Of a stretch of 22,551 nucleotides of DNA, positions 1-7,378 are shown one piece after another (within the stretch, counting starts at the first letter, position 1; every line of letters starts with the position of its first letter). Both the position numbers and the translations under genes were made by a program. Location of the stretch: NCBI GenBank assembly GCA_944382705.1, contig CALWNE010000057.1, forward strand, positions 1-22,551. Reading direction: 5' to 3'. This stretch comes from an uncultured Allofournierella sp. Its GTDB lineage: Bacteria; Bacillota; Clostridia; Oscillospirales; Ruminococcaceae. The notes under the pieces were generated by a model. That model saw only the letters and a program-made list of their open reading frames with translations, was not told the DNA's origin and ran no database searches.

Positions 1-77
1 TGGCGACCCGGATGGGGCTCGAACCCACGACCTCTAGCGTGACAGGCTAGCGTTCTAACCAACTGAACTACCGGGCC
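1..77 (-). tRNA. tRNA-Asp (anticodon GTC)
   Basis: On the minus strand the acceptor stem GGCCCGG pairs with CCGGGTC (one G-T wobble), followed by discriminator G and an encoded CCA at the window edge. The anticodon stem CTAGC/GCTAG encloses a seven-base loop with GTC at the anticodon position, and the GTTCGAG T-loop is present. It is the third tRNA of a Gly-Val-Asp operon read leftward, and the operon may continue beyond the left edge. Confidence 0.97.
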
Positions 78-80
78 ACA

Positions 81-156
81 TGGTGGAAGTTACAGGGCTC
101 GAACCTGTGACCCTCTGCTTGTAAGGCAGATGCTCTCCCAGCTGAGCTAAACTTCC
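81..156 (-). tRNA. tRNA-Val (anticodon TAC)
   Basis: The minus strand folds with a perfect seven-base-pair acceptor stem (GGAAGTT/AACTTCC), discriminator A and encoded CCA. The anticodon stem TCTGC/GCAGA holds the loop CTTACAA, giving anticodon TAC. It lies three bases upstream of tRNA-Asp and four bases downstream of tRNA-Gly, so all three are very likely processed from one transcript. Confidence 0.97.
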
Positions 157-160
157 ACGG

Positions 161-236
161 TGGAGCGGCTTACGAGGATCGAACTCGCTACCTCCACCTT
201 GGCAAGGTGGCGCTCTACCAGATGAGCTAAAGCCGC
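161..236 (-). tRNA. tRNA-Gly (anticodon GCC)
   Basis: The acceptor stem GCGGCTT/AAGCCGC is perfect, with discriminator T, as is common for bacterial tRNA-Gly, and an encoded CCA. The anticodon stem CCACC/GGTGG encloses TTGCCAA, giving anticodon GCC. It is the first gene of the tRNA operon, about 40 bases after the predicted transcription start. Confidence 0.97.
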
Positions 237-281
237 ATGATTTTTAAATTTATTTTGTGCTGTTCACCAGCGACGATATTT

Positions 282-310
282 ATTCTACAACATGATCTTC
301 TATTTGTCAA
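282..310 (-). promoter_or_regulatory. Promoter of the tRNA operon
   Basis: On the minus strand a perfect -35 box TTGACA (305-310) is separated by exactly 17 bases from a -10 box TAGAAT (282-287). The only genes downstream are the three tRNAs. The match and spacing fit a strong housekeeping (SigA) promoter. Confidence 0.9.
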
Positions 311-314
311 CACA

Positions 315-345
315 TTTTTTTGATTTTTTTTTGATTTTTATTTTT
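315..345 (-). promoter_or_regulatory. A-tract UP element upstream of the tRNA promoter
   Basis: Four A-tracts on the minus strand (315-321, 324-332, 335-339, 341-345) start just upstream of the -35 box and recur about every 9-10 bases for the first three. In-phase A-tracts at this place are typical of UP elements bound by the RNA polymerase alpha C-terminal domain at stable-RNA promoters. The function is inferred from position and composition. Confidence 0.65.
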
Positions 346-390
346 AAATAACTGTGACCGAATCAGACTGGGCTTCGGTCACAGTTATTT
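346..390 (-). terminator. Hairpin at the 3' end of the lon-ysxC-hslO transcript
   Basis: A perfect 17-base-pair inverted repeat (346-362 with 374-390) with an 11-base loop lies ten bases after the hslO stop. The distal arm ends in TTATTT, but what follows on the minus strand is A-rich, so the usual unpaired U-tract is missing. It is probably a terminator or 3'-stabilising hairpin separating hslO from the tRNA promoter. Confidence 0.6.
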
Positions 391-400
391 CCAGTTTAAC

Positions 401-1273
401 TTATTTCTCTACGCTGTCCAGCAAAGCCTGCACATCCACATGGTATTTTTTATCGCAGAACTGGCAATTTACTTCCACGGTTTTTTCTTCCTGTGCAAGT
501 TTTTCCAACTCCGCTTTACCCATGCTCAGCAAAGCACGCTCTACCCGTTCCTTGGAGCAATTGCAGTTGTACTCCACATCGTATTTATCCAGCACCTGAG
601 GATCAAAGCCCTCCATGACCATTTCCATGATATCCTTCATGGTTTTGCCATCCTGCAAAAGGTTGGTCACACTGGGAACTTTGGCAATGTTTCGTTCCAG
701 CATACTAATTTCTTCTTCAGTGGCCCCAGGCAGAAGTTGTAACAGATAACCACCTGCACAGGAAATCGTCAAATCCGGTGCCACCAGCACACCAAGTGCG
801 CAAACAGTGGGAATCTGTTCACTAATTGCATAATAGCTGGTAATATCCTCTGCAATTTCACCAGATACAAGCGGAATCTGACCCACATAAGGCTCCTTCA
901 ATCCCAGATCACGCACAATGCTCAAGGTTCCATCACGGCCCACAGCAGCACCCACATTAAGCTTTCCATCTTCACGGAGAGGAATCTCGACAATGGGATT
1001 TTCCACATAACCTTTTACGCAGCCCAGACCATCAGCGACAGCCAGAACTGTGCCTGCAGGTCCTCCACCGTTTACCCGTAAAGTGATGGAATCCTTGGAG
1101 TTTTTAAGCATAATACCCATAATGGATGCAGCCGTCAGCAACCGCCCCAATGCTGCACTGGTTACTGCGCTGGTTTTATGAATCTGTTCCATGGTGCGAA
1201 CCATAGAAGTAGAATCAACACCACAAAAAATGACGCCTCCATTTTCGGAAATTCCACGAATCATATTACCCAT
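401..1273 (-). CDS. hslO: Hsp33 redox-regulated chaperone
   Basis: This is a 290-residue protein of normal Hsp33 length. Hsp33 is a cytoplasmic holdase that is inactive when reduced and is switched on by oxidation plus unfolding. The C-terminal zinc redox switch is intact: C237-x-C239 and C270-x-x-C273. The N-terminal 230 residues look like the usual substrate-binding domain. The ATG start follows GGAGA, which overlaps the end of the upstream methyltransferase gene, and only one base separates the two reading frames. It is the last gene of the lon-ysxC-methyltransferase-hslO string, fitting a role in protein quality control. Identification is firm. Confidence 0.96.
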   Translation of the reverse strand: MGNMIRGISENGGVIFCGVDSTSMVRTMEQIHKTSAVTSAALGRLLTAASIMGIMLKNSKDSITLRVNGGGPAGTVLAVADGLGCVKGYVENPIVEIPLREDGKLNVGAAVGRDGTLSIVRDLGLKEPYVGQIPLVSGEIAEDITSYYAISEQIPTVCALGVLVAPDLTISCAGGYLLQLLPGATEEEISMLERNIAKVPSVTNLLQDGKTMKDIMEMVMEGFDPQVLDKYDVEYNCNCSKERVERALLSMGKAELEKLAQEEKTVEVNCQFCDKKYHVDVQALLDSVEK

Positions 1274-1274
1274 T

Positions 1275-2036
1275 TTATTCGCTCTCCATCTGTGTAAATT
1301 GTTTTATAGCCGTAATCATATAACGCTGACTTTCCTGGGTCAAGTCCCCAAATGTTTCACCGTCACATACTTTCTCTACTGCAAACCTATACCGCTGCAA
1401 CACTTCTTGTACATATTCCAGCGGATAGGTATACTCGTAGAATTGTTCTTCAAAGTGCTCATCGGTTTCTTTATAGTGAACATCGATTGCTATCTGTACT
1501 CGTTGATGTGCTTCGTCATTGGTATTTTCCCATCTGCAATAAGCATCTGGGCCTTCAATCTCAAACACATGATTAGCCAGAATTTCCCGATGTTTATAAG
1601 GGGTATTCAAATCGAATACAAATACCCCTCCCTGCTCCATAAACAAGGATACTCGTTCTATGGCTTTTTCAAACTGACTGCTGGGGCCAATGTGATTGAA
1701 TGTATCAAAGGTAGAAACTGCCGCCCGGATGGAACCATACAAATCCAGCTCCAAAATATCCTGTTGAATGAGCAACAGTCTATCAGATAGCTCTAATTCA
1801 TCTGCTTTTTCCCGCAGGACAGACAGCATCTCGGCAGACTGATCCACACCAATCATATCGTAACCAGCCTGCGTAAGCATCAGAGTCAAATCGCCTGTGC
1901 CGCAGCCTAAATCTACTACCACGCCCTGTTGCACTGCATGATTATCCAACTGCTGCTTCACATATTGAAACAGTGCATCGTAATCGGCTTCTTCGTTTAA
2001 CTCATCATAAAAGTACGCAAATTCACGATAAGCCAT
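1275..2036 (-). CDS. Class I SAM-dependent methyltransferase
   Basis: This 253-residue protein has a Rossmann-type SAM-binding motif I, VVDLGCGTG, around residues 40-48, then a GVD acidic strand end near 63-65. The rest fits the Methyltransf_25/11-like families with a C-terminal beta-rich part. The substrate cannot be told from sequence. An open frame extends to 2069, but the ATG at 2036 is preferred because it starts the MAYREFAYFYDEL N-terminus typical of these Clostridia proteins and has AGAGG upstream, at a rather long spacing of about 12 bases. It overlaps the end of ysxC by 14 bases, indicating translational coupling, and it precedes hslO by one base. Confidence 0.88.
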   Translation of the reverse strand: MAYREFAYFYDELNEEADYDALFQYVKQQLDNHAVQQGVVVDLGCGTGDLTLMLTQAGYDMIGVDQSAEMLSVLREKADELELSDRLLLIQQDILELDLYGSIRAAVSTFDTFNHIGPSSQFEKAIERVSLFMEQGGVFVFDLNTPYKHREILANHVFEIEGPDAYCRWENTNDEAHQRVQIAIDVHYKETDEHFEEQFYEYTYPLEYVQEVLQRYRFAVEKVCDGETFGDLTQESQRYMITAIKQFTQMESE

Positions 2037-2634
2037 CGGATTCACCATCCTCTTGCAGGTAACTATCAAATTGAGCTTTCAATTCCGGAATACCAGTTCC
2101 ATTATCACTGCTTGTCAAAACAATGCCCTTGCATCCAAAAGGAGTACAGATTTCTTCAAAATACTGGATTGTATTTTGAATTTGACTCTTTTTCAATTTA
2201 TCCGCCTTGGTCAAAGCAACAATAAACGGAATCTGTCGGTACTGGAGATACTCCAGCATCTGCATATCATCTGCCGAAGGGTCATGTCTGGAATCCAGAA
2301 GTTGAACCAACAAGCAACGATATCGGTTTGCATCGAAATAACTATTGATTAAATCGTCCCAGCGTTTTCTGTCTGCATTGGAGACCTTGGCATACCCATA
2401 TCCCGGCAGATCCACAAAATACACCGAGTCGATGGTATAAAAATTGATAGTGGCTGTTTTGCCAGGTGTAGCACTCACTCTCGCCAGATTTTTTCGATTG
2501 CAAAGCTTATTAATTAAACTGGATTTTCCCACATTAGACCGGCCCGAAAACACAAATTCAGGTCGGTCGCTTTCCGGCAGCTGGCTGGACAAGCCATAGG
2601 ATGCCTGAAAATCCGCCTTATGGTAATTAATCAT
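2023..2634 (-). CDS. ysxC: Ribosome biogenesis GTPase YsxC/EngB
   Basis: This GTPase of about 203 residues is of the EngB/YihA/YsxC family, which acts in late assembly of the large ribosomal subunit. Visible motifs are the P-loop GRSNVGKS (31-38), G2 around TPGKTATINF (56-65), G3 DLPG (75-78) and G4 TKAD (142-145), with a TSS G5-like segment near the end. The start is ambiguous: GTG at 2640 lies five bases after AAGGAG, while ATG at 2634 lies about 11 bases after it and matches the usual family start (M-x-Y-x-x-x-x-F-x-ASYGLSSQLP). I favour the ATG. It begins about 20 bases after lon and overlaps the methyltransferase gene. Confidence 0.95.
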   Translation of the reverse strand: MINYHKADFQASYGLSSQLPESDRPEFVFSGRSNVGKSSLINKLCNRKNLARVSATPGKTATINFYTIDSVYFVDLPGYGYAKVSNADRKRWDDLINSYFDANRYRCLLVQLLDSRHDPSADDMQMLEYLQYRQIPFIVALTKADKLKKSQIQNTIQYFEEICTPFGCKGIVLTSSDNGTGIPELKAQFDSYLQEDGESDGLS

Positions 2635-2655
2635 AGACACCGCTTCTCCTTCTGG

Positions 2656-5079
2656 TTATTGCTGTATTGTAGTTGCTTCAGAGGAAATCGACGGCGTTTT
2701 TTTAGTACCAGGCACCCGGCTCTTTTTCTGCTGTGGCCAAATCAACGCCTGTTTCAACACCTGCTGCAAATTGCTCATGGGCAGGAATTGTACTGCTTTT
2801 TTCACTTCATCATCCACTTCGTACAAATCACTCAGGTTATCTTTCGGAATAAGAACTGTTTTGATGCCTTCGCGGTAAGCAGCCATGCTCTTTTCTCGCA
2901 AGCCACCAATGGGCAACACATTTCCATGTAGAGTAATTTCACCTGTCATGGCCACATCTGCGCGCACCGGCATGCCAGACAAACAGGATACCAATGCTGT
3001 GGTCAGTGTAACGCCTGCACTAGGGCCATCCTTGGGCACCGCTCCCTCCGGCGCATGAATGTGTACATCGGCATTCTTCAAAATTTCAGGATCAATTCCA
3101 TATGTTTGCCCATTGACACGAACATATGTAATCGCCAGCTGCGCACTCTCCTTCATAACATCACCCAGAGAGCCCGTCAAGATGATTTTTCCACTGCCGT
3201 TCTGAATCACCTGAACCTCAATGGGCAAAATCTCACCGCCAACACTAGTCCATGCAAGACCATTTGTGATGCCGACAGCATTGGTCCGATTGTAAAAATC
3301 CGGCTTAATCGGACGAGGACCCATAAGTTTCTCCAAATCGTGAACGCTAACCGTGCACTTCTCTTTGACACCACTGGCAATTTCAATGGCACATTTGCGT
3401 AAAATTGTGGCGATGCGGCGCTCCAAGCGGCGTACACCAGCCTCCTTGGTATAGCCATCAATCAATCCGTACAGGGCAGAAGTCTGCACAGTTACACGAC
3501 CTGCCAACCCATTGTTTTCCAGCTGTTTGGGCAACAGGTGGCGCTTGGCAATGTTAAATTTCTCTACCCGAGTATAGCTGGGCAATTCAATAACATCCAT
3601 ACGGTCCAGCAGTGGGCCTGGAATGGTATCCAGACTATTGGCTGTGGTGATAAACAGAACCTGGCTCAAATCAAAGGGCAGATCCAGATAGTGGTCTCGG
3701 AAGGTCTTGTTTTGTTCGGGGTCGAGCGCCTCCAACAGTGCCGCAGCTGGATCTCCTCTAAAATCGCTGGCCATCTTATCGATTTCATCCAAGAGCAGCA
3801 GCGGATTCATGCTTTTTGCAGTGTTCATTGCAGAGAGTATTTTGCCAGGCATAGCACCGATGTAGGGACGCCGATGGCCCCGAATTTCTGCTTCGTCTCT
3901 CACACCGCCCAAACTCAAACGTGCATATTTACGCCCCATACAGGTTGCAATCGAGCGTGCAATAGAGGTTTTACCCACACCAGGAGGGCCAACCAGACAA
4001 ATAATCTGACCTTTTACATCTGGCTTTAATTTGCGTACAGCCAGTATCTCCAAAATTCGCTGCTTTACTTTATCCAGTCCGTAGTGTTCCTTGTTCAGCA
4101 AATTTCTTGCCTTGTTGATATCCAAATCATCCTGGGTATACAGTCCCCAAGGCAAACCCAGCGAGGTATCCAGGTAGGTCCGAATAACCGCCGCTTCCTG
4201 ACTGTTGGACTGCATTCTGCACAGACGATCGATTTCTTTTCCCAGTTTTTCGTAGGCTTCCTCCGGTAATTCCAGAGAATCTAATCGGGCACGGTAGCGG
4301 TCAGCCTCAATGCGGATATCCTCGTCTTCATCCAACTCCTGGGCGATTACACGCATCTGTTCCCGCAGGTAATAATCCCGCTGGTTTTTGTCCATCTGAT
4401 TATTTACCCGCTCCTGGATATCTTGTTCAATGGCCAGTACCTGGTTTTCCCGTTGCAGCAAATCCATCAATTTGCGCAAACGCCCCAACAATGTGCTTTC
4501 ATCCAAAACAATTTGTTTATCCTGGTATTTAAGCAAAAGGTTGGCGGGCATGTACTCGCTAAGAAACACAGGATTTGTGTTACTCATAATGTTGTAAGCC
4601 ACATCTTTGGATAACCGAGGATTCAGTGTCAAGTATTCTTCAAATAGGCCCTTCAAGCTGCGAACCATAGCTTCTGCTTCGGCGCTTTTTTCTGCCTTTA
4701 ATCCTCTAAGCGGAGCTTCCTTTATGGCAGCAAACAACATTTTCTCGTTGTTTTCCAAGCCTACCAGGCGGGCACGAGTGGTCCCTTTCACCAGTACCTT
4801 CATCAAATCGTCAGATACTCGCAGAATCTGCTTTACCTCTGCCAACACACCGTGGAGGTACAAATCATCGGCTGTGGGTTCTTCAATTTCAAGGTTGCGC
4901 TGTGCAACCAAAAAAACCGGACTATTATTAGCCATGGCCCATTCGATGGCTGCAATACTCTTTGGACGACCAACTTCAAAATGAACTACATTGTTAGGAA
5001 AAACAACCAGTCCCCTCAGAGCAATGGCCGGCAGGCGCTCAATGTTGTGCTCCACCTTGATTTTGACTCGTTCAGACAT
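2656..5079 (-). CDS. lon: ATP-dependent protease La (LonA)
   Basis: This 807-residue protein has full LonA architecture: an N-terminal substrate-binding domain (about 1-200), a coiled-coil/helical part, an AAA+ domain with Walker A GPPGVGKT (364-371) and Walker B LLLLDEIDK (427-435), and a C-terminal protease domain with the Ser-Lys dyad S687 (in PKDGPSAG) and K730 (in GGLREK). It degrades damaged and regulatory proteins in the cytoplasm. The last 25 or so residues form a basic, Ser/Thr-rich tail beyond the protease domain. The ATG follows AGGAGG with a good spacing. It has its own promoter and leads the operon lon-ysxC-methyltransferase-hslO. Confidence 0.98.
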   Translation of the reverse strand: MSERVKIKVEHNIERLPAIALRGLVVFPNNVVHFEVGRPKSIAAIEWAMANNSPVFLVAQRNLEIEEPTADDLYLHGVLAEVKQILRVSDDLMKVLVKGTTRARLVGLENNEKMLFAAIKEAPLRGLKAEKSAEAEAMVRSLKGLFEEYLTLNPRLSKDVAYNIMSNTNPVFLSEYMPANLLLKYQDKQIVLDESTLLGRLRKLMDLLQRENQVLAIEQDIQERVNNQMDKNQRDYYLREQMRVIAQELDEDEDIRIEADRYRARLDSLELPEEAYEKLGKEIDRLCRMQSNSQEAAVIRTYLDTSLGLPWGLYTQDDLDINKARNLLNKEHYGLDKVKQRILEILAVRKLKPDVKGQIICLVGPPGVGKTSIARSIATCMGRKYARLSLGGVRDEAEIRGHRRPYIGAMPGKILSAMNTAKSMNPLLLLDEIDKMASDFRGDPAAALLEALDPEQNKTFRDHYLDLPFDLSQVLFITTANSLDTIPGPLLDRMDVIELPSYTRVEKFNIAKRHLLPKQLENNGLAGRVTVQTSALYGLIDGYTKEAGVRRLERRIATILRKCAIEIASGVKEKCTVSVHDLEKLMGPRPIKPDFYNRTNAVGITNGLAWTSVGGEILPIEVQVIQNGSGKIILTGSLGDVMKESAQLAITYVRVNGQTYGIDPEILKNADVHIHAPEGAVPKDGPSAGVTLTTALVSCLSGMPVRADVAMTGEITLHGNVLPIGGLREKSMAAYREGIKTVLIPKDNLSDLYEVDDEVKKAVQFLPMSNLQQVLKQALIWPQQKKSRVPGTKKTPSISSEATTIQQ

Positions 5080-5126
5080 ATCGGGAACCTCCTATAAAAG
5101 ATCTCCTTCAAAAGAAGGTATGTAAT

Positions 5127-5141
5127 AAGCTATATTAGCTT
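5127..5141 (-). promoter_or_regulatory. Inverted repeat at the lon transcription start
   Basis: AAGCTA-TAT-TAGCTT is a perfect 6-3-6 inverted repeat. It covers the position about seven bases downstream of the lon -10 box, so it straddles the predicted start site. A repressor operator is one reading; chance in AT-rich DNA is another. Confidence 0.35.
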
Positions 5142-5144
5142 TAT

Positions 5145-5173
5145 ATTATACACAAAAAATCAGTTGAATTCAA
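5145..5173 (-). promoter_or_regulatory. Promoter of the lon operon
   Basis: A consensus -10 TATAAT (5145-5150) lies 17 bases downstream of a -35 TTGAAT (5168-5173) on the minus strand. The predicted start near 5138 gives a leader of about 60 bases that ends in AGGAGG before the lon ATG. No CIRCE or CtsR-type direct repeat is seen. Confidence 0.85.
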
Positions 5174-5174
5174 C
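5163..5174 (-). promoter_or_regulatory. Palindrome overlapping the lon -35 box
   Basis: GTTGAATTCAAC is a perfect 12-base palindrome that contains the whole -35 hexamer. Its position would suit an operator, but no known heat-shock regulator motif matches. Confidence 0.35.
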
Positions 5175-5223
5175 CAACTCAGGATAAAACCATACCATTT
5201 TAGTGTATTTTTTACAAGAAAAC

Positions 5224-5306
5224 AAAAATAGCGTTTCCCCCACTCCCACAGTCTGAAGTGCTCCTGTTAAGCAGCCAGACTGCATGTAGAGAAAACGCTG
5301 TTTTTA
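5224..5306 (-). terminator. Long rod-like terminator after clpX
   Basis: The minus-strand RNA can form a long stem. GCGTTTTCTCTAC (5286-5298) pairs with GTGGGGGAAACGC, with G-U wobbles, extended outward by A/U pairs with one mismatch. CAGTCTG/CAGACTG (5249-5255, 5276-5282) caps it. The 3' side runs into TATTTTTGTTTT. It ends the clpP-clpX transcript about 37 bases after the clpX stop. Confidence 0.82.
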
Positions 5307-5342
5307 ATGCAGGTTTTTATTCAATTTCTTTTGCAGAAATCC

Positions 5343-6665
5343 TTACAGGAGCGGCATGCTGTTTTTGTAGCGTTTGCGCACTGCGCCATATTCAAAAACA
5401 GGCTTCTCCCCGTTGACAGTTTCAGCTGTTATAGTCACACGGATAATGGTGGGGTCGCTGGGAATCTCATACATGACGGGAATCAGCATATTTTCCATTA
5501 CACTGCGCAAACCACGAGCACCGCTTTTACGCTCGATGGTTTTGCGGGCTACTTCCAGCAAAGCATCTTCTGTGAATTCCAGATCCACATTATCCATCTT
5601 GAACAATGCCTGATACTGCTTCACGATGCTGTTTTTGGGCTCCTTCAAAACTCGAACCAAAGAAGCTTCATCCAATGCGTCTAAAACTGTTACGACAGGA
5701 ATACGACCGATCAACTCCGGAATCAAGCCGAATTTAACCAAATCGTGAGGCTCAACCTTGCGCAGCAATGCTTCGCGCTCTTTTTCATCTGTATTTTTGA
5801 GCTGGCTTCCAAATCCCAATGCGGAATTATCAGTACGGCGCTGGATATACTTCTCCAAGCCGTCAAAAGCACCACCGCAGATAAAAAGAATGTTCTTGGT
5901 GTTGATTTGGATGAACTCCTGCTGAGGATGTTTGCGTCCTCCTTGAGGGGGAACATTGCTTACTGTACCCTCGAGAATTTTCAGCAGCGCCTGCTGAACA
6001 CCCTCGCCGCCTACATCACGCGTGATGGATGGATTTTCGCTCTTGCGGGTAATCTTGTCGATTTCATCAATATAGATGATGCCAATCTCTGCTTTTTGCA
6101 CGTCAAAATCAGCAGCTTGGATTAATTTAAGCAGAATGTTCTCTACATCTTCACCCACATAACCTGCTTCGGTAAGAGTGGTTGCATCGGCAATTGCAAA
6201 AGGAACTCCCAGCATCTTTGCCAGCGTCTGTGCCAGCAGTGTTTTACCCACACCGGAAGGCCCAAGCAGCAGCACATTGCTCTTTTGCAGCTCCACATCT
6301 TTTCCTTCGCCACTTAAGATGCGCTTGTAGTGGTTATATACCGAAACAGCCAATACCCGTTTGGCTTCATCCTGGCCAATTACATACTGGTCCAGGCCAG
6401 CCTTAATTTCTGCGGGAGTAAGAATGTTAATAGGAGCGACCGCATTGGCAGAACGATTTGCTGCCCCACGGGGCCGGACATTGGTTCGCTGAGCAGCGTC
6501 CGGCGTTCCTTCCTCATCCAGCAAGGAGTGGCACAATGTAATGCACTCATTGCAGATATTAACACCGGGACCAATAATCATCCGCTCCACTTCATCCTGA
6601 CTTTTACCGCAAAAGCTGCAATGGAGGTTTTTTTCTTTCTCTTTTCCAGAGTTATTGTTCGCCAT
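5343..6665 (-). CDS. clpX: ATP-dependent Clp protease ATP-binding subunit ClpX
   Basis: This 440-residue AAA+ unfoldase feeds substrates to ClpP. The N-terminal zinc-binding domain has C16/C19 and C38/C41. Walker A is GPSGVGKT (135-142), the pore loop GYVGED lies near 168-173, and Walker B ends in DEID (200-203). The ClpP-docking loop carries LGF within NSALGFG, so docking to ClpP is expected. Residues 51-80 form a low-complexity linker. The ATG follows GAAGGAAAG at a somewhat long spacing, and the gene starts 17 bases after clpP, so the two are co-transcribed. A strong terminator follows. Confidence 0.98.
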   Translation of the reverse strand: MANNNSGKEKEKNLHCSFCGKSQDEVERMIIGPGVNICNECITLCHSLLDEEGTPDAAQRTNVRPRGAANRSANAVAPINILTPAEIKAGLDQYVIGQDEAKRVLAVSVYNHYKRILSGEGKDVELQKSNVLLLGPSGVGKTLLAQTLAKMLGVPFAIADATTLTEAGYVGEDVENILLKLIQAADFDVQKAEIGIIYIDEIDKITRKSENPSITRDVGGEGVQQALLKILEGTVSNVPPQGGRKHPQQEFIQINTKNILFICGGAFDGLEKYIQRRTDNSALGFGSQLKNTDEKEREALLRKVEPHDLVKFGLIPELIGRIPVVTVLDALDEASLVRVLKEPKNSIVKQYQALFKMDNVDLEFTEDALLEVARKTIERKSGARGLRSVMENMLIPVMYEIPSDPTIIRVTITAETVNGEKPVFEYGAVRKRYKNSMPLL

Positions 6666-6682
6666 AAAATCAGCTTTCCTTC

Positions 6683-7267
6683 TTATCGTTTGGTAATAAC
6701 GGCATCAATCAGACCATAATCCACAGCCTGCTGAGCATACAGGAAATTATCGCGCTCGGTATCGGCGGTAATGGTTTCATAGGTCTGACCAGTATACTCA
6801 CTGAGCATGCGATTCATACGCTCTCTGGTGCGAACCAAGTGATCGGCATGAATCTTAATGTCCGTGGTCTGACCCTGCAGACCACTCATAAGAGGCTGAT
6901 GAATCATGATTTCTGCGTTGGGCAAAGCCAGGCGCTTACCTTTGGTTCCGCTGGCCAGCAGAAATGCGCCCATAGAAGCAGCCATACCCATGCAGATGGT
7001 AGATACATCGCATTTGATATACTTCATTGTATCATGAATAGCCATACCAGCAGTGATAGAGCCACCAGGGCTGTTGATATACAGGCTGATGTCCTTATCC
7101 GGGTCCTGCCCTTCCAGATACAACAACTGTGCCACCACCAAGCTGGCGGTAGCATCGTTGACTTCGTCGCACAACATGATGATGCGATCGTTCAGCAGAC
7201 GGGAAAAAATATCGTAAGAACGCTCTCCCCGTGCAGTCTGTTCAATAACATAGGGAACCAAGCTCAT
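6683..7267 (-). CDS. clpP: ATP-dependent Clp protease proteolytic subunit ClpP
   Basis: This 194-residue serine peptidase is the normal ClpP length. The catalytic triad is S98 (in GMAASMGAF), H123 (in MIHQPL) and D173 (in TERDNF), and the SPGGS loop is present near 66-70. The open frame extends upstream to 7345, but the ATG at 7267 is preceded by AGGAGG at nine bases and begins the family-typical SLVPYVIEQT sequence. It forms the ClpXP protease with the next gene. A hairpin lies between tig and this gene, so part of its expression may come by read-through from tig. Confidence 0.98.
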   Translation of the reverse strand: MSLVPYVIEQTARGERSYDIFSRLLNDRIIMLCDEVNDATASLVVAQLLYLEGQDPDKDISLYINSPGGSITAGMAIHDTMKYIKCDVSTICMGMAASMGAFLLASGTKGKRLALPNAEIMIHQPLMSGLQGQTTDIKIHADHLVRTRERMNRMLSEYTGQTYETITADTERDNFLYAQQAVDYGLIDAVITKR

Positions 7268-7308
7268 TGTTAGTCGCCTCCTATTGGTAAAATTAAGCGT
7301 CTGCAAAA

Positions 7309-7345
7309 TTGACCGATACGCGCCTGAAATGCCCGTATCGGTCAA
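7309..7345 (-). terminator. Hairpin between tig and clpP
   Basis: A perfect 12-base-pair inverted repeat, TTGACCGATACG with CGTATCGGTCAA, has a 13-base loop and is followed on the minus strand by ATTTTGC. The short U-run suggests a leaky intrinsic terminator or attenuator after tig. I find no convincing separate promoter for clpP in the 40 bases left, so partial read-through is the simplest reading. Confidence 0.65.
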
Positions 7346-7378
7346 AGCAATTCGCTTATGTAGCAGTTCTAGAAGAGA

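Noticed and set aside
5080..5342. Search for CIRCE (HrcA) or CtsR operators near lon, clpX and clpP
   Set aside because: No TTAGCACTC/GAGTGCTAA pair and no tandem GGTCAAA heptads were found in the intergenic regions.
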